Shown in pieces: positions 23,739-30,575 of a DNA stretch of 46,041 nucleotides; positions within the stretch are counted from its first letter, which is position 1, and each line of letters opens with the position of its first letter. The notes below the pieces were generated by a model. That model was not told where the DNA came from, searched no databases, and saw nothing but the letters and a program-made list of their open reading frames with translations. This stretch comes from Scatomorpha gallistercoris (lineage in GTDB: Bacteria; Bacillota; Clostridia; Oscillospirales; Oscillospiraceae): NCBI GenBank assembly GCA_018713005.1, contig DVFX01000123.1, forward strand, positions 1 to 46,041, given 5' to 3'. Both the position numbers and the translations under genes were made by a program.

Positions 23739-23808
23739 ATTTGCGAACTATTTGGCGTGGTTCTGGTCTCAGAATGACCATGGGCCGCCATCGCTTCACA
23801 ACACACCC

Positions 23809-23837
23809 TTGACAAACTATATACTATGTGGTACGAT
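23809..23837 (+). promoter_or_regulatory. Promoter of padR-DUF1700
   Basis: TTGACA (23809-23814), 17-bp spacer rich in AT (ACTATATACTATG) and TACGAT (23832-23837). The AT-rich spacer is a plausible PadR autoregulatory site. Confidence 0.65.
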
Positions 23838-23858
23838 GTATCCACGGGAGGCGAGGCA

Positions 23859-24203
23859 ATGAACATAGACGAATGGCGCAGCCAGATAAAGCGGGGGACG
23901 CTTGAATTTTGCGTATTGCTTCTGATATCGCGCGCGCCGCGCTACGGTTACGAGATAATAAGCCGGCTCGAGAGCCGTCCGATAGTTGCGGCAAAGGAGA
24001 GCACGGTCTATCCGCTGCTGCGCAGGCTGCAAAAGGACGGGTGCCTGACGAGCTTTTGGCAGGAGACGGCCGAGGGACTGCCGCCGCGCAAATATTACAC
24101 CATAACAGACGCCGGGTGGGAATACCTGGAGGCCATGCGGAGCGAGTGGAGAGAGCTGTGCGAGACTATAGAGGGCTTGGAAAGGGGCGATGACAATGAA
24201 TGA
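23859..24203 (+). CDS. PadR-family transcriptional regulator
   Basis: The 114-residue winged-helix protein shows the PadR pattern: LEFCVLLLISRAPRYGYEII, STVYPLLRRLQKDG and PPRKYYTITDAGWEYL. ATG 23859 follows GGGAGG. It overlaps the DUF1700 gene by a few bases, a standard pair in Firmicutes in which PadR represses its own operon. Confidence 0.95.
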   Translation: MNIDEWRSQIKRGTLEFCVLLLISRAPRYGYEIISRLESRPIVAAKESTVYPLLRRLQKDGCLTSFWQETAEGLPPRKYYTITDAGWEYLEAMRSEWRELCETIEGLERGDDNE

Positions 24204-24753
24204 CTTCATGGAAAAATATCTCGGCGAGGTTGACCGCCGGCTCAGGCGTCTGCCGGTGGCGGAGCGTGTGGACATAGTGAACGAGCTCAAAAGCGAGATA
24301 GCGGAGCTCGTCTCCGGGGGGATGACGCCGGAGCAGATAGTCGCGCGCCTGGGCAGCGCGAAAGAGCTCGCCGGCGGGTACCTGGGAGACGCGATAGCCA
24401 GGTCGCCGCGTTTTTCGTGGCGCAGGCTGGGGCTGGTCGCCGCGTTTTACGGCTATGCGGGCCTTGGCGGGATTATCATCCTGCCGGTCACCAGCATCTG
24501 CGCTGCGGCCTTCCTGCTCTGCGGCGCGGCCTGCCCGATAATCGGCGTGGTGAACCTGGCCTGCGAGCTCATAGGCGTCGACCTGCCCTGGGTCATGTTC
24601 CAGGTAGGCGGCTGGACGGCCGGACCGTGGCTCGGCTTCGTGCTCGCCTGCGTCGTCGGAATCGCCCTCATCTTTCTCGGGCTGCTCTGCTGGAAGGCCA
24701 CCGTGGCCTTCATCAAGTCGGTCAGCGGTGCAAAAAGAAAGCTGGAGGCGTGA
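24196..24753 (+). CDS. DUF1700/HAAS-domain membrane protein
   Basis: The 185 residues start MNDFMEKYLGEVDRRLRRLP; the first 70 form the helical HAAS-type domain (YLGEVDRRL, then INELKSEI-like VNELKSEIAEL and GSAKELAGGYL). Three or four membrane helices follow. ATG 24196 is preferred over 24190 because AGGGG is nine bases upstream. HAAS proteins pair with PadR-type regulators; their molecular role is unclear. Confidence 0.87.
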   Translation: MNDFMEKYLGEVDRRLRRLPVAERVDIVNELKSEIAELVSGGMTPEQIVARLGSAKELAGGYLGDAIARSPRFSWRRLGLVAAFYGYAGLGGIIILPVTSICAAAFLLCGAACPIIGVVNLACELIGVDLPWVMFQVGGWTAGPWLGFVLACVVGIALIFLGLLCWKATVAFIKSVSGAKRKLEA

Positions 24754-24756
24754 AAT

Positions 24757-24972
24757 TCACCCCTCCAGCCAGAACAGGTCCTCAACCCTCGCTTCGAGCA
24801 CGGCGCATATCTTCAGCGCCAGCTTGAGCGAGGGATTGTATTTTCCGCGCTCGAGATTGACGATGGTCTCCCGCCGCACGCCGCAGGCTTCGGCGAGCGC
24901 GAGCTGCGTGATGCCCGCGCGCTCGCGGTAGACGCTTATGTCGTTTTTGAGCAGGATGTTGTCGTCAGTCAT
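24757..24972 (-). CDS. XRE-family HTH regulator (short type)
   Basis: The 71-residue protein is almost entirely an HTH: VYRERAGITQLALAEACGVR then RETIVNLERGKYNPSLKLAL, ending VEDLFWLEG. This type commonly accompanies a membrane protein of the DUF3796/DUF6773 kind. It is the last gene of a minus-strand operon, overlapping the preceding gene by eight bases. Confidence 0.92.
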   Translation of the reverse strand: MTDDNILLKNDISVYRERAGITQLALAEACGVRRETIVNLERGKYNPSLKLALKICAVLEARVEDLFWLEG

Positions 24973-25219
24973 TTTTAAATCCGTTCCTGTCGTAGTAGAT
25001 AAAGGCCAGCGTGCGGGGGATGAATGCGGCGCAGGCGAGCAGTACGAGCCATGCTGCGTTGAACATCAGCTTAAGGACGCCCGGCAGCACATCCGGCAGG
25101 CCGCAGACGCGCCACAGCGCCAGGCCGAAGGCATAGGCGGATAGGGCGACCCAGAGCCATATTCCAAAAAGCCGTCTGTGCCGCTGCGGGCTGAACACGG
25201 AAGAAAAGCGCTCTTTCAT
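24965..25219 (-). CDS. Small two-helix membrane protein
   Basis: The 84 residues have a basic N-terminus (FSPQRHRRL), two or three hydrophobic segments and a polar end YYDRNGFKND. ATG 25219 is preferred; GTG 25222 directly before it is also possible. It lies between another membrane protein and the XRE regulator in one operon. The family is not recognised. Confidence 0.75.
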   Translation of the reverse strand: MKERFSSVFSPQRHRRLFGIWLWVALSAYAFGLALWRVCGLPDVLPGVLKLMFNAAWLVLLACAAFIPRTLAFIYYDRNGFKND

Positions 25220-25233
25220 CACGGCACCCCCAA

Positions 25234-25680
25234 CTATTCAATCCCCGCCCGGTCATAGCGGCGGAACATCATGAGACGGGTGGCCGAGATAATGGCGTAG
25301 TATACAGCGGAGGACATGACCAGCGCCATAACTGTGACCTCTGCGCCGCAGAGGAGATACACTAATAGCCCGACGAGCAGCATCAGCTCTATAAACAAAT
25401 GGTCCAATTTGACCGTGAAAGCGTCTATCAGAGCGTAAATGGAGCTGACCATCTCGTCGTGCCTGCGCTTTACCTTGTCGTAGTTTACGAGACCGTAAAG
25501 TACGGCGCTCACCGCAGCCCATTCCCAGAAATAGGTTTCGAAATACCACGCCTTCGCAAGAAAGCTGGAGGCGACAAACAGCAGGTATATACCGGTGGCG
25601 AGCTGGATGAACAGGCTTCCGTACTCGGTGTTAAAGAAATTTTCCTTTAAACGCATCCACAGATTGAGCAGCTTTTTCAT
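25234..25680 (-). CDS. Four-helix membrane protein of unknown function
   Basis: The 148 residues contain four hydrophobic segments (about 24-44, 52-66, 93-110 and 115-133) separated by basic loops (NYDKVKRRHDEM, FRRYDRAG). ATG 25680 follows GGAGG. It opens a three-gene operon with a second membrane protein and a short XRE regulator; such clusters often resemble membrane-associated regulatory units, but no function can be named. Confidence 0.8.
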   Translation of the reverse strand: MKKLLNLWMRLKENFFNTEYGSLFIQLATGIYLLFVASSFLAKAWYFETYFWEWAAVSAVLYGLVNYDKVKRRHDEMVSSIYALIDAFTVKLDHLFIELMLLVGLLVYLLCGAEVTVMALVMSSAVYYAIISATRLMMFRRYDRAGIE

Positions 25681-25791
25681 TTTTACCTCCGTATCATTCT
25701 CCGATACCGGCCGGCGGAACGAGTTTTCAGCCGGTCAACGGTGCTGCCAAAGCCGAATCTTGCATAAAGTTATACGCGTTTCAAAACATAG

Positions 25792-25868
25792 TGTGCGAAA
25801 TGTACCACACCACTTGTGTTAAGTATACCGCACAGGGAGATTAAGGTCAATTCACGGATGTGCGAAAT
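25792..25868 (-). promoter_or_regulatory. Promoter of XRE/membrane operon flanked by direct repeats
   Basis: On the minus strand TTGACC (25850-25845), 17-bp spacer and TATACT (25827-25822). The 10-base sequence TGTGCGAAAT occurs at 25792-25801 and 25859-25868, on either side of the promoter and 67 bp apart, a likely pair of operator half-sites for the XRE protein of the operon. Confidence 0.75.
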
Positions 25869-25887
25869 ATAGCACGTTAAATTTATG

Positions 25888-25925
25888 AAAAAGCTCCAGA
25901 GCCCACGAAACAGGCTCCGGAGCTT
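25888..25925 (-). terminator. Terminator of nadE-DUF6508 operon
   Basis: A 13-bp stem (25891-25903 with 25913-25925, one G-U) followed on the minus strand by UUU and an AU-rich stretch. Confidence 0.8.
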
Positions 25926-25939
25926 CGGCTTTATTGACT

Positions 25940-26338
25940 TTACCCGTCCAACTCGGCGAGGCGTTCCAGGCAGCGGCGCGCCTGGCCGCACTCCACGAAG
26001 CTATAAACCGCCCCTTCACAGAAGCGCTCGCTGCGGACGGCCGCCACGATGACGGCGCAGACTGTGAGCGCGTCCAGCGAGGACACGTCGGCGTCATAGG
26101 GGGACTTGACCCCGGCGCGCTCAAGGATGCCGCCGTAGCTCCTCAGCCCGAGCTCGGGGGTGCTTATGGCAAATTGGTTGACATCGTCCATAAAGCGGGC
26201 TATTTCGGCGCGGTATTTCACCCACGGGAGCTGTATGGGGCTTTCGGGTGAACCGTCGTGCCGGGTGTCCGCTATCCATTCGCCCGCCGGGGGATGCATT
26301 GCAGACAGGTGAGCCGTCAGCGGCGAGAACCTTCCCAC
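25940..26338 (-). CDS. DUF6508-type protein
   Basis: The 132 residues begin at GTG 26338, three bases after the nadE stop. The C-terminal half (ALTVCAVIVAAVRSERFCEG then LERLAELDG) matches the pattern I associate with DUF6508 proteins of clostridia, whose role is unknown. Cytoplasmic, no membrane segment. It is co-transcribed with nadE. Confidence 0.7.
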   Translation of the reverse strand: MGRFSPLTAHLSAMHPPAGEWIADTRHDGSPESPIQLPWVKYRAEIARFMDDVNQFAISTPELGLRSYGGILERAGVKSPYDADVSSLDALTVCAVIVAAVRSERFCEGAVYSFVECGQARRCLERLAELDG

Positions 26339-26341
26339 GGC

Positions 26342-27070
26342 TCAGCCCTTGTAGCTAGCGATGGGGGCGCGCTTGTGCTCGCTGGCGGCGTGCATGCGCT
26401 CTATGACCTCGCGGTCGTGGCCGCTGACCTCGCCGCCGCTGAGATACGCGTCGATAGCGGCGTAGGTGATGCCCATTTCGGACTCATCGGTCTGGCCCTC
26501 GAAGAGGCCGGCGCTGGGCGCCTTTTCAATTATGGAGCGCGGGGCGTGCAGATATTCGAGGAACTCGTAGATTTCGGTGACGGTCAAGTCCGCGATGGGA
26601 TTGAAGTCGTGCGCGCCGTCGCCCCACTTGGTGAAGTAGCCGACGTAGGCCTCGCTGGCGTTGCCGGTGCCGGCGACGAGCCGGTTTTCTGCGTGGGCGA
26701 CAGCGTAGAGCGTTATCATGCGCAGGCGCGGAGCAATGTTGGCTATCGCCATGTCTGTGAGCTCCGTTACGCCCTTGAGAGCGGCGAGCTCGGCCTCGCG
26801 CACGGGCGTCAAATCGACAGTGCGCGTCTCGATGTTGAACTGCTCGGCTACCTCCATGCCGTCGTCCCTGTCAATGCCGTAGTTGCGGCGGCTGGCGCAG
26901 GGCATGATTATGCCGACGGTGTTGTCGCAGGCGGCCTTGCACAGGATGCCGACGAGGGCGCTGTCCTTGCCGCCGGAGTTGCCGTAGACGATGCCGGCGC
27001 AGTGCGCCTCGGCGAGACGGGCGCGGATAAACTCCACGCGCTTTTCAAATTCGGCCTTGTAGTCTCTCAT
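26342..27070 (-). CDS. nadE: NH3-dependent NAD+ synthetase
   Basis: NadE amidates nicotinic acid adenine dinucleotide to NAD+ using ATP and ammonia. The 242 residues carry the PP-loop SGGKDSALV, AGTGNASEAYVGYFTKWGD and the ADLTVTEIYEFLEYL segment. No glutaminase domain is present, so free ammonia is the donor. ATG 27070 has GGAAGG eight bases upstream; longer frames to 27154 would run through the promoter. Confidence 0.95.
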   Translation of the reverse strand: MRDYKAEFEKRVEFIRARLAEAHCAGIVYGNSGGKDSALVGILCKAACDNTVGIIMPCASRRNYGIDRDDGMEVAEQFNIETRTVDLTPVREAELAALKGVTELTDMAIANIAPRLRMITLYAVAHAENRLVAGTGNASEAYVGYFTKWGDGAHDFNPIADLTVTEIYEFLEYLHAPRSIIEKAPSAGLFEGQTDESEMGITYAAIDAYLSGGEVSGHDREVIERMHAASEHKRAPIASYKG

Positions 27071-27125
27071 AAGAAATGACCTTCCTCTACTTGGATTCTT
27101 TCCAAGCTCTCTTCTCATATATAAA

Positions 27126-27154
27126 ATGATACCACGTTCGCCGGCGCGATGCAA
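27126..27154 (-). promoter_or_regulatory. Promoter of nadE
   Basis: On the minus strand TTGCAT (27154-27149), 17-bp spacer and TATCAT (27131-27126). Confidence 0.65.
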
Positions 27155-27155
27155 G

Positions 27156-27190
27156 CAAAAAGCCGCCGCGGCACTTTGCCGAGCGGCGGT
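27156..27190 (-). terminator. GC-rich hairpin with U-tract upstream of nadE
   Basis: On the minus strand a stem built from CCGCCG and CGGCGG, with an inner CGGCA/TGCCG, is followed by TTTTTGC. It sits after a possible promoter at 27214-27246 and resembles in sequence the hairpin at 27312-27340, so it may end a short RNA or the peptide transcript. Confidence 0.65.
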
Positions 27191-27213
27191 TCTTGACTTT
27201 TGCGCCTGTTCCG

Positions 27214-27246
27214 ATTATAATATAAGCAGAAAAAGCGCTGCGACAA
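27214..27246 (-). promoter_or_regulatory. Possible promoter of a very short RNA
   Basis: On the minus strand TTGTCG (27246-27241), 18-bp spacer and TATTAT (27222-27217), overlapping a perfect TATAAT (27219-27214). The only thing between it and the terminator at 27156 is about 50 noncoding bases, suggesting a small RNA. Confidence 0.4.
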
Positions 27247-27319
27247 GCGGTTTTTGGCTTTGGCTAGGGGCTTGGAGCTAGATGCTACGCGCGGCGCGCA
27301 ATAGCGTGCCCAGGAACCG

Positions 27320-27409
27320 TCACTTGGCCGAGTGGCGGTTCTTGAGCTTCCTGAGGACGAACCTCAAGGAGTAACCACGGAAGTGGATAACAACAGATAT
27401 GTATTCCAT
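27320..27409 (-). CDS. Possible 29-residue basic peptide (type I toxin-like)
   Basis: ATG 27409 opens a 29-residue frame starting MEYISVVIHFRGYSLRF and ending KNRHSAK, with a very strong ribosome site GGAGGTG nine bases upstream. The peptide is an amphipathic hydrophobic-basic segment. Its stop lies in a hairpin. It has its own near-consensus promoter with a leader of about 75 bases. Size, strong translation signals and an isolated transcript recall type I toxins or other small membrane peptides; no antisense RNA is proven. It could instead be a chance frame in a structured RNA. Confidence 0.5.
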   Translation of the reverse strand: MEYISVVIHFRGYSLRFVLRKLKNRHSAK

Positions 27410-27491
27410 CCGCAATCACCTCCTTTCAAAAGGAGGCCAAAAACCGCCTGCCGAATGTGCAGCGCTTCTTCTCCCACTTGCGTGAGAGTAT

Positions 27492-27521
27492 ATTTTACCA
27501 TGCATCCATATCAGGTGTCAA
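27492..27521 (-). promoter_or_regulatory. Promoter of the small peptide transcript
   Basis: On the minus strand TTGACA (27521-27516), 18-bp spacer and TAAAAT (27497-27492). It begins right after the terminator of the upstream RHH gene. Confidence 0.72.
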
Positions 27522-27522
27522 C

Positions 27523-27549
27523 AAAAGCCACCCATTTTGGGCGGCTTTT
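27523..27549 (-). terminator. Terminator of the RHH regulator gene
   Basis: Arms 27523-27533 and 27539-27549 (AAAAGCC core, one G-U) with a TTTTG tail on the minus strand, three bases after the RHH stop. Confidence 0.8.
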
Positions 27550-27551
27550 GG

Positions 27552-27722
27552 CTATTTTCGGGACGTTTCTATCTCTCCATGTTCATCTTCGAAGCGTTTG
27601 ATACAGTCGCGTATCAGGATTAGTACCTGGCTGTTAGCCGACCTTCCTTCGTAGTCTGCAACAGCGTGAAGCTTGTCGAGCATTACGTCATCTATTCTTA
27701 CTGTGAGATTTTTCTGAGCCAC
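27552..27722 (-). CDS. Ribbon-helix-helix (Arc/CopG-type) regulator
   Basis: A 56-58 residue protein: QKNLTVRIDDVMLDKLHAVA followed by SANSQVLILIRDCIKRFEDE. The beta strand (LTVRID) followed by two helices is the RHH DNA-binding fold. GTG 27722 lies seven bases after GGAGG; ATG 27728 is only one base after it, so GTG is preferred. It is divergent from the small protein at 27855, taking the place held by XRE regulators at the two related loci. Confidence 0.83.
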   Translation of the reverse strand: MAQKNLTVRIDDVMLDKLHAVADYEGRSANSQVLILIRDCIKRFEDEHGEIETSRK

Positions 27723-27777
27723 ATTCATGCCTCCAAAATGAACACATTAAGAGTGTAATATATAGTCATCGACCACT

Positions 27778-27808
27778 ATTTTATGGCATGCTCGTGGTAT
27801 TATGTCAA
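27778..27808 (-). promoter_or_regulatory. Probable promoter of the RHH gene
   Basis: On the minus strand TTGACA (27808-27803) with TAAAAT (27783-27778) at 19 bp; a CATAAA at 17 bp is the alternative. Confidence 0.5.
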
Positions 27809-27854
27809 AAATGGCTTCATTGCGACTTCAATATATGTTCATAGGGTGATAAGT

Positions 27855-28004
27855 ATGGCCGATTATGAAAAACTCTACCATCTGCTGTTCAATGCCGTCA
27901 CCGACGCGCTGGAGCAGCTGGAAGCGCGAAACTACGGCGAGGCCGGGGAGACCTTGAGAGCCGCGCAGGAAGAGGCGGAGGAGATGTACATGGAAACGGA
28001 ATAA
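27855..28004 (+). CDS. Small helical protein, family member 2
   Basis: The 49 residues run from MADYEKLYHLLFNAVTDAL to AQEEAEEMYMETE. It shares the YEKLY, FN, TDAL and AQ-x2-AE-x2-Y positions with the proteins at 7073 and 37686. Strongly acidic, no export signal, predicted helical hairpin. AGGGTGAT precedes ATG 27855. It is transcribed away from an RHH regulator. Function unknown. Confidence 0.85.
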   Translation: MADYEKLYHLLFNAVTDALEQLEARNYGEAGETLRAAQEEAEEMYMETE

Positions 28005-28058
28005 AATGCCGAAATCTGAGCTTCTAGGTTGACGAAGCGTAATGCTATCATAAAGAAA

Positions 28059-28095
28059 CGCAAGAACCGTCCTCTGCCAAGTGACGGTTCTTGCG
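28059..28095. repeat. Perfect 13-bp hairpin after small protein 27855
   Basis: Arms CGCAAGAACCGTC (28059-28071) and 28083-28095 with an 11-base loop (CTCTGCCAAGT). The sequence AAGAACCG...CAAGTG resembles the hairpins at 27156 and 27312. No T-tract follows. It may be a decayed terminator or a dispersed hairpin repeat. Confidence 0.7.
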
Positions 28096-28197
28096 GGCAA
28101 TTGAAAAAGCCACGATAATTTCCAGAACTCTGCAGAGGCCAAACCGCTAAAGCTGCTGTGCCTCTTACTGCATGTAATATGTTATATCTGAATTCAG

Positions 28198-28230
28198 GCA
28201 AAAGTCAAACTGACTTTTGCGCCGGTTTTT
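28198..28230 (+). terminator. Possible terminator upstream of glutamine synthetase
   Basis: A 9-bp stem GCAAAAGTC (28198-28206) with 28212-28220; TTTTT follows at 28226-28230 after a short GC spacer. It could end the transcript of the 27855 gene. The 28005-28197 stretch otherwise holds only the 28059 hairpin. Confidence 0.5.
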
Positions 28231-28251
28231 GCCGTAATTAGAGATATTCGC

Positions 28252-28308
28252 TTGACTACACAATGATTTTAGTATAAGCTTGCGGAGGTAATATTTCCGC
28301 AAGCTTAT
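28252..28308 (+). promoter_or_regulatory. Promoter region of glnA with a long perfect dyad
   Basis: TTGACT (28252-28257) is followed 17 bp on by TAAGCT, or 15 bp on by TATAAG. The -10 area is the left arm of a perfect 13-bp inverted repeat, 28274-28286 with 28296-28308, loop GGTAATATT. It could be an operator for a nitrogen regulator or a leader hairpin; TTATTATAT just downstream could be a second -10. Confidence 0.6.
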
Positions 28309-28335
28309 GTTATTATATGAGAGGTAGGTCTGTAC

Positions 28336-30429
28336 ATGCCCGGGATACAGGAGATATTTGGGACGATGGTGTTTTCGGACGCCGTGATGCGCGAGCGGCT
28401 GCCCAAGGAGGCTTACGAGGCCGTCCTGCGCACGATGAAATCCGGACGCCGGCTTCAGCCGGACACCGCCGAGACAGTCGCCGCCGCGATGCGCGACTGG
28501 GCGGTCGAGAAGGGCGCGACGCACTTCACGCACTGGTTCCAACCCATGACCGGCGTCACTGCCGAGAAGCACGACAGCTTCATTGAGCCGGACGGCCACG
28601 GCGGCGTGCTGATGGAGTTCTCCGGAAAGGAGCTCATCCACGGCGAGCCCGACGCGTCGAGCTTCCCCTCCGGCGGCCTGCGCGCGACCTTCGAGGCGCG
28701 CGGTTACACCGCCTGGGACCCGACGAGCTACGCCTTTATCCGCGACGGCGTGCTGTACATACCCACGGCCTTCTGCTCCTACGGCGGCGAGGCCCTCGAC
28801 CAGAAGACCCCGCTGCTGCGCAGCATGGAGGCCCTGAGCAAACAGGCCGTCCGCGTGCTGAAGCTCTTCGGCCACGAGGACGTCACCGCTGTGTCGCCAA
28901 TGGTCGGCGCCGAGCAGGAGTACTTCCTCGTCGAGCGCGACATGTACGAGCGCCGCGCCGACCTCATCTATACCGGCCGCACGCTCTTCGGCGCCAAGCC
29001 GCCCAAGGGCCAGGAGATGGACGACCACTACTTCGGCACCGTGAAGCCGCGCGTCGCGGCCTTCATGCGTGACATAAACGAGGAGCTGTGGAAGCTCGGC
29101 GTCTGCGCCAAGACCGAGCACAACGAGGCCGCCCCGGCCCAGCACGAGCTCGCCTGCGTCTACAACACGGCGAATATCGCCGCCGACCACAACCAGCTCG
29201 TCATGGACGTCATGCAAAAGGCGGCCAAGCGCCACGGCCTGGTCTGTCTGCTGCACGAGAAGCCCTTCGAGGGCGTGAACGGCTCCGGCAAGCACAACAA
29301 CTGGTCGATGGCCACAAACACCGGCGAAAACCTGTTCGCCCCCGGCGAGACCCCGGGCGAGAACGCGCAGTTCCTGCTCTTTCTCTGCGCCGTGATAAAG
29401 GCCGCGGACGACTACCAGGACGTGCTGCGTATATCCGTCGCCCGCGCGGGCAACGACCACCGCCTGGGCGCTGCCGAGGCGCCCCCGGCAATCATCAGCA
29501 TGTTCCTCGGCGATGAGCTGACCGGCATCCTGGACGCCATAGAGAACGATACGCCTGCCGACCAGCGCGAAAAGACGCTTTTCAAGGTCGGCGTCCACGC
29601 CCTGCCGCCCTTCCCGAAGGACACCACCGACCGCAACCGCACCTCGCCCTTCGCCTACACCGGCGCGAAGTTCGAGTTCCGCATGCCGGGCTCCAGCGCG
29701 AGCATTTCCTCCGCAAACATCGCCCTCAACACGGCCGTGGCCGAGGAGCTCAGGCAGTTTGCCGACGAGCTCGAGAGTGCGCCCGATTTCAACCAGGCCC
29801 TGCACGCGCTCATCCGCCGTGTGGTGCACGAGCACAAGCGCATCATATTCAACGGCAACGGCTACGACCCGAGCTGGGTCGAGGAGGCGGAGCGCCGCGG
29901 GCTGCACAACCTGCGCTCCACCCCCGAGGCGCTGCCCCACCTGGTCGACCCGGAGAACATCGAGCTCTTCACCCGCCACAAGGTTTTCTCCGAGGGCGAG
30001 CTCCGCGCGAGGCTTGAGGTGTTCCAGGAGGAGTACTGCAAGCTCGTGACCATCGAGGGCAAAACCGCCCTGGCCATGGTGCGCAGGGAGATATTGCCCG
30101 CCGTGAGCAAGTTCACGATGAAGCTCGCTCAGAGCGCCGCGGCGCAGCGTGCCGTCATGCCCGAGCGCCGCGCCAGGTATGAGTGCTCCACCGTCAGCTC
30201 GCTCACCCAGCTGATGGATGCGGCCTACTCGCTGACCGGCGAGCTGGAGGACGCCCTCGTCGCCGCCGACGGTATGCACGAGGCGCAGAGCAAGAGCTTC
30301 TTCCTGCGAGATAAGGTGCTGCCCGTCATGGGCGCGCTGCGCGCCGCCTGCGACGACATGGAATCCGTCACCAGCGACGACGCCTGGCCCATGCCGACCT
30401 ACGGCGAGCTGCTCTACGGCGTAAAGTGA
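28336..30429 (+). CDS. glnN: Glutamine synthetase type III
   Basis: GSIII makes glutamine from glutamate, ammonia and ATP. The 697 residues show the GSIII hallmarks FGTMVFSDAVMRERLPK, HWFQPMTG, FIEPDGHG, FPSGGLRATFEARGYTAWDP, HNEAAPAQHE and GKHNNWSMATNTG, the last near the ammonia and glutamate sites. Length is typical of GSIII and far longer than GSI (about 450). GAGGT precedes ATG 28336. It is monocistronic and likely responds to nitrogen supply, given the dyad at its promoter. Confidence 0.96.
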   Translation: MPGIQEIFGTMVFSDAVMRERLPKEAYEAVLRTMKSGRRLQPDTAETVAAAMRDWAVEKGATHFTHWFQPMTGVTAEKHDSFIEPDGHGGVLMEFSGKELIHGEPDASSFPSGGLRATFEARGYTAWDPTSYAFIRDGVLYIPTAFCSYGGEALDQKTPLLRSMEALSKQAVRVLKLFGHEDVTAVSPMVGAEQEYFLVERDMYERRADLIYTGRTLFGAKPPKGQEMDDHYFGTVKPRVAAFMRDINEELWKLGVCAKTEHNEAAPAQHELACVYNTANIAADHNQLVMDVMQKAAKRHGLVCLLHEKPFEGVNGSGKHNNWSMATNTGENLFAPGETPGENAQFLLFLCAVIKAADDYQDVLRISVARAGNDHRLGAAEAPPAIISMFLGDELTGILDAIENDTPADQREKTLFKVGVHALPPFPKDTTDRNRTSPFAYTGAKFEFRMPGSSASISSANIALNTAVAEELRQFADELESAPDFNQALHALIRRVVHEHKRIIFNGNGYDPSWVEEAERRGLHNLRSTPEALPHLVDPENIELFTRHKVFSEGELRARLEVFQEEYCKLVTIEGKTALAMVRREILPAVSKFTMKLAQSAAAQRAVMPERRARYECSTVSSLTQLMDAAYSLTGELEDALVAADGMHEAQSKSFFLRDKVLPVMGALRAACDDMESVTSDDAWPMPTYGELLYGVK

Positions 30430-30438
30430 TACAAACCT

Positions 30439-30466
30439 TGCCCCGGGGCTCCGGCCCCGGGGCATT
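30439..30466 (+). terminator. Terminator-like hairpin after glnN
   Basis: An 11-bp stem TGCCCCGGGGC (30439-30449) with 30454-30464, loop TCCG. The T-tract is short (TTAAT). Confidence 0.7.
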
Positions 30467-30510
30467 AATCTGCCTCGTCCGCCAAAAGAGCCCAAAATTT
30501 TTCCCGCGCC

Positions 30511-30540
30511 TTTACAACAGCAGCGTGGGCATGATAAAAT
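30511..30540 (+). promoter_or_regulatory. Promoter of the MATE-HD-ACT operon
   Basis: TTTACA (30511-30516), 18-bp spacer and TAAAAT (30535-30540). Confidence 0.65.
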
Positions 30541-30575
30541 CAAAGGTACGACAATTTCCGGGGAGGGACGGGGAA

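Noticed and set aside
28165..30543. Minus-strand frame of 792 codons opposite glutamine synthetase III
   Set aside because: The opposite strand encodes an unmistakable GSIII; this frame has shadow-type composition and no ribosome site.
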